Positions 36,246 through 44,066 of a stretch of 64,000 nt of DNA are shown one piece after another. The translations under genes were made by a program, and so were the position numbers. The stretch comes from Bacillus sp. B1-b2. GTDB taxonomy: Bacteria > Bacillota > Bacilli > Bacillales > Cytobacillaceae. The stretch is taken from contig NZ_WEHU01000002.1 of the NCBI RefSeq assembly GCF_009183415.1, forward strand, positions 62,001 to 126,000, written 5' to 3'. Each line of letters begins with the position of its first letter. Position 1 is the first letter of the stretch. The notes under the pieces are model-generated. The model ran no database searches. It saw only the letters and a program-made list of their open reading frames with translations, and had not been told where the DNA came from.

Positions 36246-37035
36246 AAAAAGGAAAAAGAAAGAACATCATGAAGAGCATGTAGATGAGTCATGGCTTGTT
36301 CCCTATGCGGATGTTCTCACGCTCCTATTAGCGTTGTTTATTGTTTTGTATGGAATGAGTTCCTTAGATGCAAAGAAATTTTCTGCCATGGCAGAAGTAT
36401 TTAATCAAGAGTTCCAAAGCGGTACAGGAGTACTCGATTTTCCTAGTCCAGCACCATCTAAAGAAGAAAAAAATCTGGACACAAATGAAGAAGTGGAAAA
36501 CAACCAAGATGACAGTAAAAGTGTTTCAGATGAAAAATTAAAGGAATTACAAAAAGAACAGGATCAACAGGAACTAGCAGAAGTACAACAAAAGGTTAAT
36601 GCTTATATTGAGCAAAATAATTTAGGTGGCAAGCTTGAAACAGAGCTTACTGACGAAGGATTACATGTATCCATAAGAGATAATGTACTATTTGCTTCTG
36701 GAAGTGCGGAAGTGCGTGATGCAGACAAAAATATTGTATCAGAAATCTCAAAATTACTAGTAATGGACCCTCCGAGGAGCATCATAGTAAGTGGTCATAC
36801 AGATAATGTACCGATTCATAATTCTCAATACTCTTCTAACTGGGAGCTCAGTGTAACAAGAGCATTGAATTTCATGAAATTACTATTAGAGAATAATGAG
36901 TTAGACCCAAGAGCATTCAGTGCAAAAGGATTTGGAGAATACCAACCAATTGCAAGCAATGATACAGCAGAAGGTAGAGAAAAAAATAGACGTGTTGATA
37001 TATTAATTCAACCAAGAGAAGAAGTAACGAATTAA
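36238..37035 (+). CDS. motB: Flagellar stator protein MotB
   Basis: 265 aa. One membrane helix with the proton-carrying Asp in SWLVPYADVLTLLLALFIVL, a Lys/Glu-rich plug/linker, then an OmpA-like peptidoglycan-binding domain (SGHTDNVPIHN, GFGEYQPIASNDTAEGREKN). The ATG at 36238 matches the conserved start and lies inside the motA 3' end. Terminator at 37038-37067. Confidence 0.96.
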   Translation: MSKKRKKKEHHEEHVDESWLVPYADVLTLLLALFIVLYGMSSLDAKKFSAMAEVFNQEFQSGTGVLDFPSPAPSKEEKNLDTNEEVENNQDDSKSVSDEKLKELQKEQDQQELAEVQQKVNAYIEQNNLGGKLETELTDEGLHVSIRDNVLFASGSAEVRDADKNIVSEISKLLVMDPPRSIIVSGHTDNVPIHNSQYSSNWELSVTRALNFMKLLLENNELDPRAFSAKGFGEYQPIASNDTAEGREKNRRVDILIQPREEVTN

Positions 37036-37037
37036 GA

Positions 37038-37067
37038 AAAAGACTGACTTTCAATCAGTCTTTTTTT
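37038..37067 (+). terminator. Terminator of motAB
   Basis: AAGACTGA/TCAGTCTT stem followed by seven T. Confidence 0.85.
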
Positions 37068-37150
37068 GTTTGTCTGTCTATCCCTGTCATCTCCCTAGCC
37101 TAGTGAGAATAAGGGTTCTTAAGATTACAGTATATTAAGCTAATGTTTTA

Positions 37151-37213
37151 TTTATTATAAACGAATACTAGTTAAGGGTTGTTTATTATAAAACAAAAGT
37201 CTATAATATAGAC
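37151..37213 (+). promoter_or_regulatory. psuK promoter with palindromic operator
   Basis: TTGTTT (37179-37184), 17-bp spacer, TATAAT (37202-37207). The perfect 15-bp palindrome GTCTATAATATAGAC (37199-37213) covers the -10 box. In addition TTTATTATAAA(A)C occurs as a direct repeat at 37151 and 37182. This is a typical repressor-operator layout; the obvious candidate ligand is the helix-turn-helix domain of PsuK itself. Confidence 0.6.
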
Positions 37214-37252
37214 AAAAGTTTATTTGTGTAATTCCTTTTTAAGGAGGACTAT

Positions 37253-38350
37253 ATGAATGATAAAGAGATTCACATTCTGGAGTTAATTAAAGAAAACCCT
37301 TTTGTTACCCAGAATGAATTAGCAGAAAAAACTGGATTATCTCGTTCGGCTGTAGCAGGATATATTTCCTCGTTAACAAAAGAAGGGAAACTATTAGGAA
37401 GAGCGTACGTTTTTCCTAAAAAGAAAGAAGTCGTATGTATCGGTGGTGCAAACATTGATCGTAAGCTTCAAACAGAAGAGACCATTCAATATGGCACTTC
37501 TAATCCAGCCTATTCTAGTCAATCAGCAGGTGGAGTAGCACGAAATATTGCTGAAAACCTTGGGAGACTAGGAGTCCAAACCTCTCTCTTTACGATAATT
37601 GGAGAGGATCATGGCGGGGAATGGCTTTTAGAAAGTACAAAAGCATATGTAGATATTACGCCTTCTGTAATGAAAGAAAAACATCAGACGGGAACGTACA
37701 CAGCATTGCTAGATTCTGAAGGTGAATTACAAGTGGCATTGGCTGATATGTCTATTTACAACAGTATTAATCAGGAATTAATAGAGAAAAAGTGGGCACA
37801 TGTTGCTTCAGCAGATCTAGTCATACTAGATACTAATTTCCCAGCAGACGTTCTTGCATATGTGATTGAAAGATGTCGAAAAGAAGGGAAATCGTTATGT
37901 ATAACACCAGTTTCTGCCCCAAAGGTTAAGAAGCTTCCGCAGAATTTACATGGTGTGTCTTGGCTAATTGCTAATAAAGACGAAGCAGAAGTGTTGGCAG
38001 ATATGAACATTAAGGAAGAGGGAGATTTCTTCCAGGCTGCTGAAATTATTCTCTCAAAGGGAGTAGACAAAGTAGTTATTACACGTGGAGATAAGGGACT
38101 AATCTACTTCACTAAATCGGGAGAAGCAGGGGTTATTTTGCCACCAAAGATAAATGTGGTAGATGTTACAGGTGCTGGAGATTCCTTAGTATCAGGAATT
38201 ATGTATTCACACATTAAAGGGTTACATACAGAAGATGCTTGTAAAATAGGGATTGCTTGTTCCTTACTAACCTTACAATCCAATGAAACAGTTAATCCCC
38301 AGTTGAATAATAAGAAGTTGCAAGAAACGTTTGGAAATTACTTTCACTAA
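37253..38350 (+). CDS. psuK: Pseudouridine kinase with N-terminal HTH
   Basis: 365 aa. Residues 1-50 are a winged-helix DNA-binding domain (ELIKENPFVTQNELAEKTGL, SRSAVAGYISSL). From about 58 on it is a PfkB/ribokinase domain (VVCIGGANIDRK, GGVARNIAENLGRLG, and the catalytic DVTGAGDSLVSG with Asp310). Phosphorylates pseudouridine to the 5'-phosphate for PsuG. This HTH-PfkB architecture occurs in other Firmicute sugar kinases. RBS AAGGAGG. Confidence 0.92.
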   Translation: MNDKEIHILELIKENPFVTQNELAEKTGLSRSAVAGYISSLTKEGKLLGRAYVFPKKKEVVCIGGANIDRKLQTEETIQYGTSNPAYSSQSAGGVARNIAENLGRLGVQTSLFTIIGEDHGGEWLLESTKAYVDITPSVMKEKHQTGTYTALLDSEGELQVALADMSIYNSINQELIEKKWAHVASADLVILDTNFPADVLAYVIERCRKEGKSLCITPVSAPKVKKLPQNLHGVSWLIANKDEAEVLADMNIKEEGDFFQAAEIILSKGVDKVVITRGDKGLIYFTKSGEAGVILPPKINVVDVTGAGDSLVSGIMYSHIKGLHTEDACKIGIACSLLTLQSNETVNPQLNNKKLQETFGNYFH

Positions 38351-38365
38351 GAGGAGACATAAAAA

Positions 38366-39277
38366 ATGAAAAAAGAATGGTTAGAATACTCAAACGAAGT
38401 ATTAGAAGCAAAGAAAAATAACCAAGCAATTGTCGCTTTAGAATCTACTATTATTTCTCATGGTATGCCTTATCCGCAAAACGTGCAAACAGCAAAAGAA
38501 GTGGAAGATATTATCCGCAAAAATGGAGCAGTACCTGCAACTATTGCTATTATTAACGGAAAAATAAAAATTGGTTTAACAGATGATGAAATCGAATTCC
38601 TAGCTAAAAGTGATGACATTGAAAAAGCTAGTAGAAGAGATTTACCTTTTCTAATTGCAGGCAAGAAAAATGGAGCAACTACAGTAGCAGCAACGATGAT
38701 TTGTGCAGAACTTGCTGGTATTGAAGTATTTGTTACTGGTGGAATCGGTGGCGTGCACAGAGAAGCAGAACAAACAATGGATATCTCTGCAGACTTACAA
38801 GAGTTAGCTAAGACAAGTGTTGCTGTTGTTTGTGCTGGTGCTAAATCTATTTTGGATATTGGCTTAACCCTAGAATACTTAGAAACATATGGTGTACCAG
38901 TGGTTGGATATGGTACAACTTCATTACCTGCTTTCTATACAAGAACTAGTCCATTTGAAGTGAATTTCTCTATTGATACTCCAAAAGAAGTAGCAGAAAT
39001 GATCCGTACTAAATGGGAGTTAGGTTTAAACGGTGGAGTAGTCATTGCTAACCCTATACCAGAAGAGGATGCTCTTGAAGAAAGCTATATTACAGAAATC
39101 ATTGAGAAAGCACTTCAAGAAGCAAAAGAAAAGCAAATCTTAGGTAAGAATGTTACACCATTCCTATTAAGTAAAGTAAAAGAATTAACAGAAGGCACTA
39201 GCCTAGTTGCTAATATTGCTCTAGTTAAAAATAATGCAGAAGTTGGTTCTAGAATTGCAGTAGAGTTAAATAAATAA
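38366..39277 (+). CDS. psuG: Pseudouridine-5'-phosphate glycosidase
   Basis: 303 aa, IndA/PsuG family. Splits pseudouridine 5'-phosphate into uracil and ribose 5-phosphate. Conserved segments are [39 protein letters not shown] and [12 protein letters not shown], plus the catalytic lysine region around [11 protein letters not shown]. Follows psuK by 15 bases with GAGGAG as ribosome binding site. Ends at a terminator (39283-39322). Confidence 0.95.
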   Translation: MKKEWLEYSNEVLEAKKNNQAIVALESTIISHGMPYPQNVQTAKEVEDIIRKNGAVPATIAIINGKIKIGLTDDEIEFLAKSDDIEKASRRDLPFLIAGKKNGATTVAATMICAELAGIEVFVTGGIGGVHREAEQTMDISADLQELAKTSVAVVCAGAKSILDIGLTLEYLETYGVPVVGYGTTSLPAFYTRTSPFEVNFSIDTPKEVAEMIRTKWELGLNGGVVIANPIPEEDALEESYITEIIEKALQEAKEKQILGKNVTPFLLSKVKELTEGTSLVANIALVKNNAEVGSRIAVELNK

Positions 39278-39282
39278 AAACA

Positions 39283-39322
39283 GAAAGGAGAAATGTTATC
39301 ACACTAGCATTTCTCCTTTTTC
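39283..39322 (+). terminator. Terminator of psuKG
   Basis: GAAAGGAGAAATG/CATTTCTCCTTTTTC, 12-13 bp stem with a 12-nt loop and T-rich end. Confidence 0.85.
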
Positions 39323-39355
39323 TTTCCCTTTTCTAGCTATGCCAATTTTTATGTA

Positions 39356-39685
39356 CTATTCTTCTCTCTTCTTCTTATATTTAACATAATCAAGAATTCC
39401 GGCAAATTCTTCTGTCGTAATACCATCTTCAATGGCTCCCTCAACTAACTTAACCCATTCCTCATCCATGCTGTCTATTGATGTACTGTTCGTGTCTAGC
39501 AGTTCTTCTAAATTTGTATCAAGAGTACATGCTAGCTTAGATAACACTTGGAGAGAGGGGTTTTTTTGGATTCCTCGCTCAATATAACTTAAATATGATT
39601 TAGAGACACCGGCTCTATCAGAGAGAGCGTTTATTGAAAATCCCCTTTTCAATCTTAGTGTTTTTATTTTTGCTCCAACCAACAT
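39356..39685 (-). CDS. SinR-like regulator, paralogue 1
   Basis: 109 aa. Xre-type helix-turn-helix (residues 5-62: IKTLRLKRGFSINALSDRAG, VSKSYLSYIERG) followed by a linker and a SinR/SinI-type C-terminal helical hairpin (MDEEWVKLVEGAIEDGITTEEFAGILDY, residues 73-100). In B. subtilis that hairpin binds SinI or other SinR protomers. Upstream lie several inverted GTTCTT/AAGAAC sites. Whether it is SinR or the related SlrR cannot be told by eye. Confidence 0.88.
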   Translation of the reverse strand: MLVGAKIKTLRLKRGFSINALSDRAGVSKSYLSYIERGIQKNPSLQVLSKLACTLDTNLEELLDTNSTSIDSMDEEWVKLVEGAIEDGITTEEFAGILDYVKYKKKREE

Positions 39686-39792
39686 TTATAATAATCTCCT
39701 CATTCCATATGGAAGTCTACAGTTTCATTATAACGAACGAACCTTTCTTTAAAAAATACGAAAAAGCTAGAATAGAAGAGATAACGCGAGAA

Positions 39793-39928
39793 AAAGAACG
39801 GAAACTGTTCTTAAAAAAGAAAATATCGCTGATTTTGGAATTTTAGAAAATGATAGATTTGCCCTATACTAAAGAAGTGGTTCTTAAAAAAGAACATAAA
39901 ATACATATAAAAAGAACTAGTTCTTTTT
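39793..39928. promoter_or_regulatory. Cluster of SinR-type operators between divergent genes
   Basis: Three inverted repeats of the SinR half-site (GTTCTYT): AAAGAAC-N7-GTTCTT (39793-39812), GTTCTT-AAAA-AAGAAC (39880-39895), and the perfect 20-bp palindrome AAAAAGAACTAGTTCTTTTT (39909-39928). They sit between SinR-like paralogue 1 (minus) and the zinc-ribbon gene (plus), so both may be SinR-controlled. Confidence 0.65.
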
Positions 39929-39987
39929 ATTGAGAGAAAGAGACATTCTGTTCAAATGAATAGATTATGAGTATAAGAGGGTGGAAA

Positions 39988-40194
39988 ATGTACAGGAAAA
40001 ATTGTGATAGATGCAAAAGACCATCTTTTAGTAGCAGCGAAATTGGAAAATGGTATTGTCCTATTTGTAATCATGATCTTACAGACTATCCGTTTTTTAA
40101 TGCTATTACCTTTGAAAGAATAAATGTTAGATATCCTTTTGAAAAAGTAATAAATACATATCAAACACAATATTATTATAATAAAAGTAAATAA
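39988..40194 (+). CDS. Small zinc-ribbon protein
   Basis: 68 aa from the ATG at 39988, which follows GGGTGG. Four cysteines form a ribbon (NCDRCKRPSF..., WYCPICNHDL); the C-terminal half is rich in Tyr/Phe. Nucleic-acid or metal binding is likely; the function is unknown to me. Its promoter region holds strong SinR-type palindromes, so it may belong to the biofilm regulon (inference). Confidence 0.65.
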   Translation: MYRKNCDRCKRPSFSSSEIGKWYCPICNHDLTDYPFFNAITFERINVRYPFEKVINTYQTQYYYNKSK

Positions 40195-40384
40195 GTAGTA
40201 GCATAGTTGAACAAATAGTTATATGGGTAATGCAATAGTAGGATTATTTCGACCTTTCTCGAGTGATAAAAGAAAAAATTGTAGAAAACGAAAGAAATAT
40301 TTTAGTATATTATCCTAATTTTATGACAAAATGTAGCACTATGATGGGGAATAAAGAGCTATAATAAAAATAAATAAACATAAT

Positions 40385-40489
40385 CGTACTAGTTAAGGGC
40401 AAACCAAGGCGAAAGTTTGGGACGCAAAGTCACGGATCTAATGTGTATTTGAGCGATGATGGCCGGACTACCGAAATACGAAGGTATTT
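40385..40489 (+). promoter_or_regulatory. Cyclic-di-GMP-I (GEMM-I) riboswitch upstream of sinI
   Basis: Aptamer signatures in order: AAGGGCAAACC (40395-40405), a GAAA tetraloop hairpin, GGGACGCAAAG (40419-40429), TCACGGATCTAA, then GATGGCCGGACTACCG (40458-40473). They match the Vc2-class consensus, and the ligand-contact guanine (G20 of Vc2) is conserved at 40399, favouring c-di-GMP over cGAMP. CGTA (40385-40388) can pair with TACG (40477-40480) as P1. The same TAC is used by a competing hairpin AAATAC-GAAG-GTATTT just before the sinI ribosome binding site (GGGAGGG, 40492). A TATAAT lies at 40360. Confidence 0.9.
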
Positions 40490-40507
40490 TTGGGAGGGAA
40501 GAATTAA

Positions 40508-40669
40508 GTGATTGATAGTAATCTTTTTAAGGAACAACTAGATGCGGAATGGATTCAGCTAATTAGTGAAGCTAAAAGCCTTGGAATGAATTTACAAGAA
40601 GTAAGAGCGTTTATAAAAAAAGAAAAAGATTGCTTAATTGAAGGAAATTCTATTGCACCTCTAGAATAG
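40508..40669 (+). CDS. sinI: SinI-like antirepressor
   Basis: 53 aa starting at GTG 40508, 9 nt after GGGAGGG. The core EQLDAEWIQLISEAKSLGMN followed by EVRAFIKKEK has the SinI pattern LDxEW..L..EAK......E.R.FL...K and resembles the C-terminal hairpins of both flanking SinR proteins, as SinI mimics SinR's multimerisation domain. In B. subtilis SinI binds SinR and relieves repression of matrix genes. Here it stands alone behind a c-di-GMP riboswitch and is convergent with, not upstream of, sinR. Confidence 0.88.
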   Translation: MIDSNLFKEQLDAEWIQLISEAKSLGMNLQEVRAFIKKEKDCLIEGNSIAPLE

Positions 40670-40695
40670 TCAGATTTTTCTGATTAAAAACAAAT

Positions 40696-40763
40696 AGGGT
40701 TAAAATCTATCCCACTTGAAAACGAATCTTACTTGTAATCAAGGAATGGATTTTAACCCTTTT
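40696..40763. terminator. Bidirectional terminator between sinI and sinR
   Basis: AGGGTTAAAATC (40696-40707) pairs with GATTTTAACCCT (40749-40760), followed by TTTT; A-rich flank on the other side. Confidence 0.75.
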
Positions 40764-40807
40764 ATAATCCTATTTATAATGGATGTAATGTTAAACTTGA
40801 GTAAAAT

Positions 40808-41131
40808 TTATTTTTTTTGTTCAATTCTCCATTTATTAAACTCTAGAAATTCACGAAATTCATTTTTAGAAACACCTGAATCCATTGCTTCTTTTACAAT
40901 TTTTAACCATTCAGAATCTAAATCATCTTTATTCTGTTGATCATGTAATAATTGATCTACTGGTATATGAAATACAGCAGCTATTTTCTCTAAAAATTGG
41001 ATAGATGGATTGGATTGTAAATTTCTCTCTAATGAACTTAAATAGGATTTCGCTACTCCTGCTTGGTCCGCTAATTCAGATAAAGACATTCTTTTCTCTA
41101 AACGTAGCTGTTTTACTCTATCACCGATCAT
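40808..41131 (-). CDS. sinR: SinR-like regulator, paralogue 2
   Basis: 107 aa. Xre helix-turn-helix (VKQLRLEKRMSLSELADQAG, VAKSYLSSLERN; residues 5-61), then the SinR C-terminal hairpin DLDSEWLKIVKEAMDSGVSK and EFREFLEFNKW. Closer to B. subtilis SinR than paralogue 1 in the HTH, hence the symbol. Represses matrix genes in B. subtilis. RBS GAGGGTGAGTGAGG. Half-sites AAAGAAC/GTTCTAT upstream suggest auto- or cross-regulation. Confidence 0.88.
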   Translation of the reverse strand: MIGDRVKQLRLEKRMSLSELADQAGVAKSYLSSLERNLQSNPSIQFLEKIAAVFHIPVDQLLHDQQNKDDLDSEWLKIVKEAMDSGVSKNEFREFLEFNKWRIEQKK

Positions 41132-41189
41132 ACGGCCTCACTCACCCTCACTAACAGTATGTATACATATCATAGCATTTATAAGTAAA

Positions 41190-41245
41190 AAGTTCCATAT
41201 AAAGAACAATATGTTCTATTATTAAATGATTTCTAATGGAGAACA
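41190..41245. promoter_or_regulatory. SinR-type half-sites upstream of sinR paralogue 2
   Basis: AAGTTCC (41190), AAAGAAC (41201-41207), GTTCTAT (41213-41219) and GAGAAC (41240-41245) form two loose inverted pairs 60-115 bases before the sinR start. Confidence 0.5.
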
Positions 41246-41449
41246 TTCATAAAATAGTCAAATAATTCAGCCCTTTTTCCTATTTATAATATGCTCTATG
41301 GGACATCTTCACAACTTATAAAGTACCATTTATTATTTACCCAAACTTTCTATAAACAAAACCTTTTTTTGAAAAAAACCTTCACTTTTTAGACATGAAG
41401 AAAAAAAAACGGTAGAATAGTGAAAAAAAGTAATGTTGGTGAATAAGCA

Positions 41450-42163
41450 TTGAATAAATACTACATGATATTTGAAGAATTAGAAGCAGCAATAAGAAGT
41501 GGTAAGTATGCCGCTAATACAATTTTGCCTTCTGAAAATGAATTAGCTGAACAATACAATACCTCAAGGGAAACCATTAGGAAAGCCTTAAACATATTAT
41601 CACAAAAAGGGTATATTCAGAAATTACGTGGAAAAGGTTCTTTAGTATTAGATTTAGAAAAATTACAATTTCCTATATCTGGATTAGTTAGTTTTAAAGA
41701 ACTAGCGGAAAAAATGGGACATACGTCTGTAACCATTATTGAAAGCTTTGCCAAAAAAAATCCTTCTTCTAGTTTACAAAAAGAAATGCAGTTAGCAAAA
41801 GAGGATTCTATTTATGAAATCGTTCGCGTGAGAGAAATAAATGAAGAGAGAATTATCTTAGATAAAGACTATCTAGTGGAGCAGTATGTTCCAGGTTTAA
41901 CAGAAGAAATTTGTAGAAATTCTATTTTTAGTTATATTGAGAAAGATTTACACTTAAAAATTAGCTTTGCGAGAAAGGAATTCACTGTAGAGGAGCCAAC
42001 TGAGGAGGATTTTAACTTACTGGACTTAGAGGGTTTTCATTCTATTGTAGTAGTAAAAAACTATATCTACTTTGAAAATGCGACACTTTTTCAGTATACG
42101 GAATCACGACATAGACCAGATAAGTTCCGATTTGTAGATTTTGCTAGAAGAAATGAACCATAA
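41450..42163 (+). CDS. treR: TreR, GntR-family trehalose operon repressor
   Basis: 237 aa. N-terminal winged helix (IRSGKYAANTILPSENELAE, TSRETIRKALNIL) and a UTRA effector domain. The segments FPISGLVSFKELAEKMG, ILDKDYLVEQYVPGLTEEIC and LFQYTESRHRPDKFRFVDFARR match B. subtilis TreR very closely. Senses trehalose 6-phosphate. TTG start with GGTGA 8 nt upstream. The usual partners treP and treA are not in this window, so it is an orphan here; its location beside the yfk block is as in B. subtilis. Confidence 0.92.
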   Translation: MNKYYMIFEELEAAIRSGKYAANTILPSENELAEQYNTSRETIRKALNILSQKGYIQKLRGKGSLVLDLEKLQFPISGLVSFKELAEKMGHTSVTIIESFAKKNPSSSLQKEMQLAKEDSIYEIVRVREINEERIILDKDYLVEQYVPGLTEEICRNSIFSYIEKDLHLKISFARKEFTVEEPTEEDFNLLDLEGFHSIVVVKNYIYFENATLFQYTESRHRPDKFRFVDFARRNEP

Positions 42164-42241
42164 ATTTTTCATTAGCATGTTTTATTTTTTTTCAAAGGGG
42201 AAGTTTACTTGTGAAGAAAAAAATAAAAGGAGATGCTAGCT

Positions 42242-42760
42242 TTGAGTAAAAAAATCGCAACTTTAATTACAAATATGTTTGAAGATGTAGAGTACACGGA
42301 GCCAGCTAAAGCCTATAAAGAAGCTGGACATGAAGTAGTAACAATTGAATTAGAGGCTGGAAAAACAGTAAAAGGAAAGCAAGAAGAGGCAACTGTTACC
42401 ATTGATAAAGGTATTGCGGATGTAAATCCTGAAGAATTTGATGCACTATTTATACCTGGAGGGTTCTCTCCTGATCAACTTCGTAGTGATGACCGTGTTG
42501 TTGCTTTTACTAAGTCATTTATGGATGCGGACAAACCAGTCTTTGCTATTTGTCACGGTCCACAGCTCCTCATTACAGCTAAAACATTAGAAGGAAGAGC
42601 TGCAACTGGTTATAAATCCATTAAAGTAGATATGGAATATGCAGGAGCAAACTATAAGGATGAGGAAGTTGTAGTATGTAAGGAGCAGCTTGTAACTAGT
42701 CGCACACCTGATGATATTCCAGCGTTTATTAGAGAATCATTAAAGCTTTTAAATAAGTAA
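42242..42760 (+). CDS. yfkM: General stress protein 18, PfpI/DJ-1 family
   Basis: 172 aa, same length as B. subtilis YfkM. Class I glutamine-amidotransferase-like fold with the nucleophile elbow FAICHGPQLL (catalytic Cys, adjacent His) and IPGGFSPDQLR. PfpI-type protease/deglycase family; function in stress protection uncertain. An ATG at 42233 abuts the AAAGGAG site; the TTG at 42242 is better spaced and gives the family length. Confidence 0.92.
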   Translation: MSKKIATLITNMFEDVEYTEPAKAYKEAGHEVVTIELEAGKTVKGKQEEATVTIDKGIADVNPEEFDALFIPGGFSPDQLRSDDRVVAFTKSFMDADKPVFAICHGPQLLITAKTLEGRAATGYKSIKVDMEYAGANYKDEEVVVCKEQLVTSRTPDDIPAFIRESLKLLNK

Positions 42761-42776
42761 TAGAAAGTTTATAAGG

Positions 42777-42835
42777 AGTCTATACATAAAGTTATCCTTG
42801 CTTCATATGGATAACTATGTATAGGCTTTATTTTA
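42777..42835 (+). terminator. Terminator after yfkM
   Basis: GTCTATACATA pairs with TATGTATAGGC around an inner GTTATCC/GGATAAC helix; TTTATTTTA follows. Confidence 0.75.
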
Positions 42836-42889
42836 TGTTAATCTAAGAAATAAGTACATAATGCAACATCGTTTGAAAGGGGTATAACA

Positions 42890-43642
42890 ATGATTATTTT
42901 AAAATCTAAAAGAGAAATAGAACAAATGCAGAAAGCTGGTGAAATTCTAGTTGGCTGCCATAAACTAATTGCGAGCATGATTAAGCCTGGTGTGAGTACA
43001 TTAGAAATTGATCAGGCAGTAGAAGCATATTTGAAGGAAAAAGGAGCAACACCTGAGCAAAAGGGGTATCGTGATTATCAATACGCCACTTGTGCTAGCT
43101 TAAATGATGAAATTTGCCATGGTTTTCCTAGAAAAGAGCCACTTAAAAACGGAGATATTGTCACTATTGATATGGTTGTAAATTATCATGGAGGATTAGC
43201 GGATTCTGCATGGACATATGCAGTTGGAGATATTTCCGCTGAAGCCAAAAAATTAATGGAAGTGACAAAAAAAGCACTTTATAAGGGAATCAAACAAGCA
43301 CAAATAGGTAACCGTATTGGAGATATTGGTTATGCTATCCAACAATATGTAGAGGGTGAAGGATTTTCTGTAGTAAGAGATTTCATTGGTCATGGAATAG
43401 GAAAAGTGATTCATGAAAAACCTGAAGTACCTCATTTTGGACTTCCAGGGAAAGGACCGCGCATTAAAGAGGGTATGGTATTTACCATTGAGCCAATGGT
43501 GAATATAGGAGATTATCAGATGAAGATGGACAATAATGGTTGGACAGCACGAACGAGAGATGGGAAACTCTCCGCGCAGTATGAGCATACTATTGCGATT
43601 ACAAGTGATGGTCCTATTATTCTGACAGACCAAGATGCATAA
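42890..43642 (+). CDS. map: Methionine aminopeptidase (type I)
   Basis: 250 aa type I MetAP, which removes the initiator Met from nascent proteins. Metal ligands are visible in DIVTIDMVVNYHGGLADSAW, RDFIGHGIGKVIHE, MVFTIEPM and AQYEHTIAI. Size and sequence resemble B. subtilis MapB (YflG), the second MetAP, rather than the ribosomal-cluster MapA (inference). RBS GAAAGGGG. Confidence 0.93.
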   Translation: MIILKSKREIEQMQKAGEILVGCHKLIASMIKPGVSTLEIDQAVEAYLKEKGATPEQKGYRDYQYATCASLNDEICHGFPRKEPLKNGDIVTIDMVVNYHGGLADSAWTYAVGDISAEAKKLMEVTKKALYKGIKQAQIGNRIGDIGYAIQQYVEGEGFSVVRDFIGHGIGKVIHEKPEVPHFGLPGKGPRIKEGMVFTIEPMVNIGDYQMKMDNNGWTARTRDGKLSAQYEHTIAITSDGPIILTDQDA

Positions 43643-43648
43643 AAAAAC

Positions 43649-43692
43649 AAGAAGTGTCTCTAGCATTAGGTTTGGAGACACTTCTTGCTTTT
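43649..43692. terminator. Bidirectional terminator
   Basis: AAGAAGTGTCTC/GGAGACACTTCTT stem between convergent map and yfkK. Confidence 0.85.
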
Positions 43693-43915
43693 ATTGCTTG
43701 CGAAGACTACCTAATTCCTCAGCAATTGCTTGCATCTCATTAGGACTAAAAGATTCTCTCTTCATGACAAGCTCATATATATCTCTTATGTCATCATAGA
43801 GTTCTTCATTAAAGTGAGATGATTTAATCGCCCCAATATTTAATACTTTAAGTTTCTCTTTTATTTTTTCTATCATATAATTGACGTTTTCAGTAGTCTT
43901 ATTATCTAAATTCAT
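43691..43915 (-). CDS. yfkK: YfkK, DUF1128 protein
   Basis: 74 aa, helical, DUF1128. The block [20 protein letters not shown] followed by [13 protein letters not shown] is the family signature. Function unknown. Divergent from yfkJ, the same gene neighbourhood as in B. subtilis. RBS AAGGAGA. Confidence 0.9.
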   Translation of the reverse strand: MNLDNKTTENVNYMIEKIKEKLKVLNIGAIKSSHFNEELYDDIRDIYELVMKRESFSPNEMQAIAEELGSLRKQ

Positions 43916-44066
43916 GGTGTGTCTCCTTTCCTTAATAAAGGGAATTTCTTTTTTTCATCTTTTCATGACAAGGATAAAATGTCAATATATTATTGATTGC
44001 ACGAAAAAATAAGAGAGAGAACAGAATAAACTTTGTATGTAAAAGAAAAAATGGAGGGAAAATAAA

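Noticed and set aside
40321-40345. Possible Spo0A box before the sinI riboswitch (TTTTGTCATAA on the minus strand)
   Set aside because: Two mismatches to the 0A core; not strong enough to claim, although Spo0A control of sinI would be expected.
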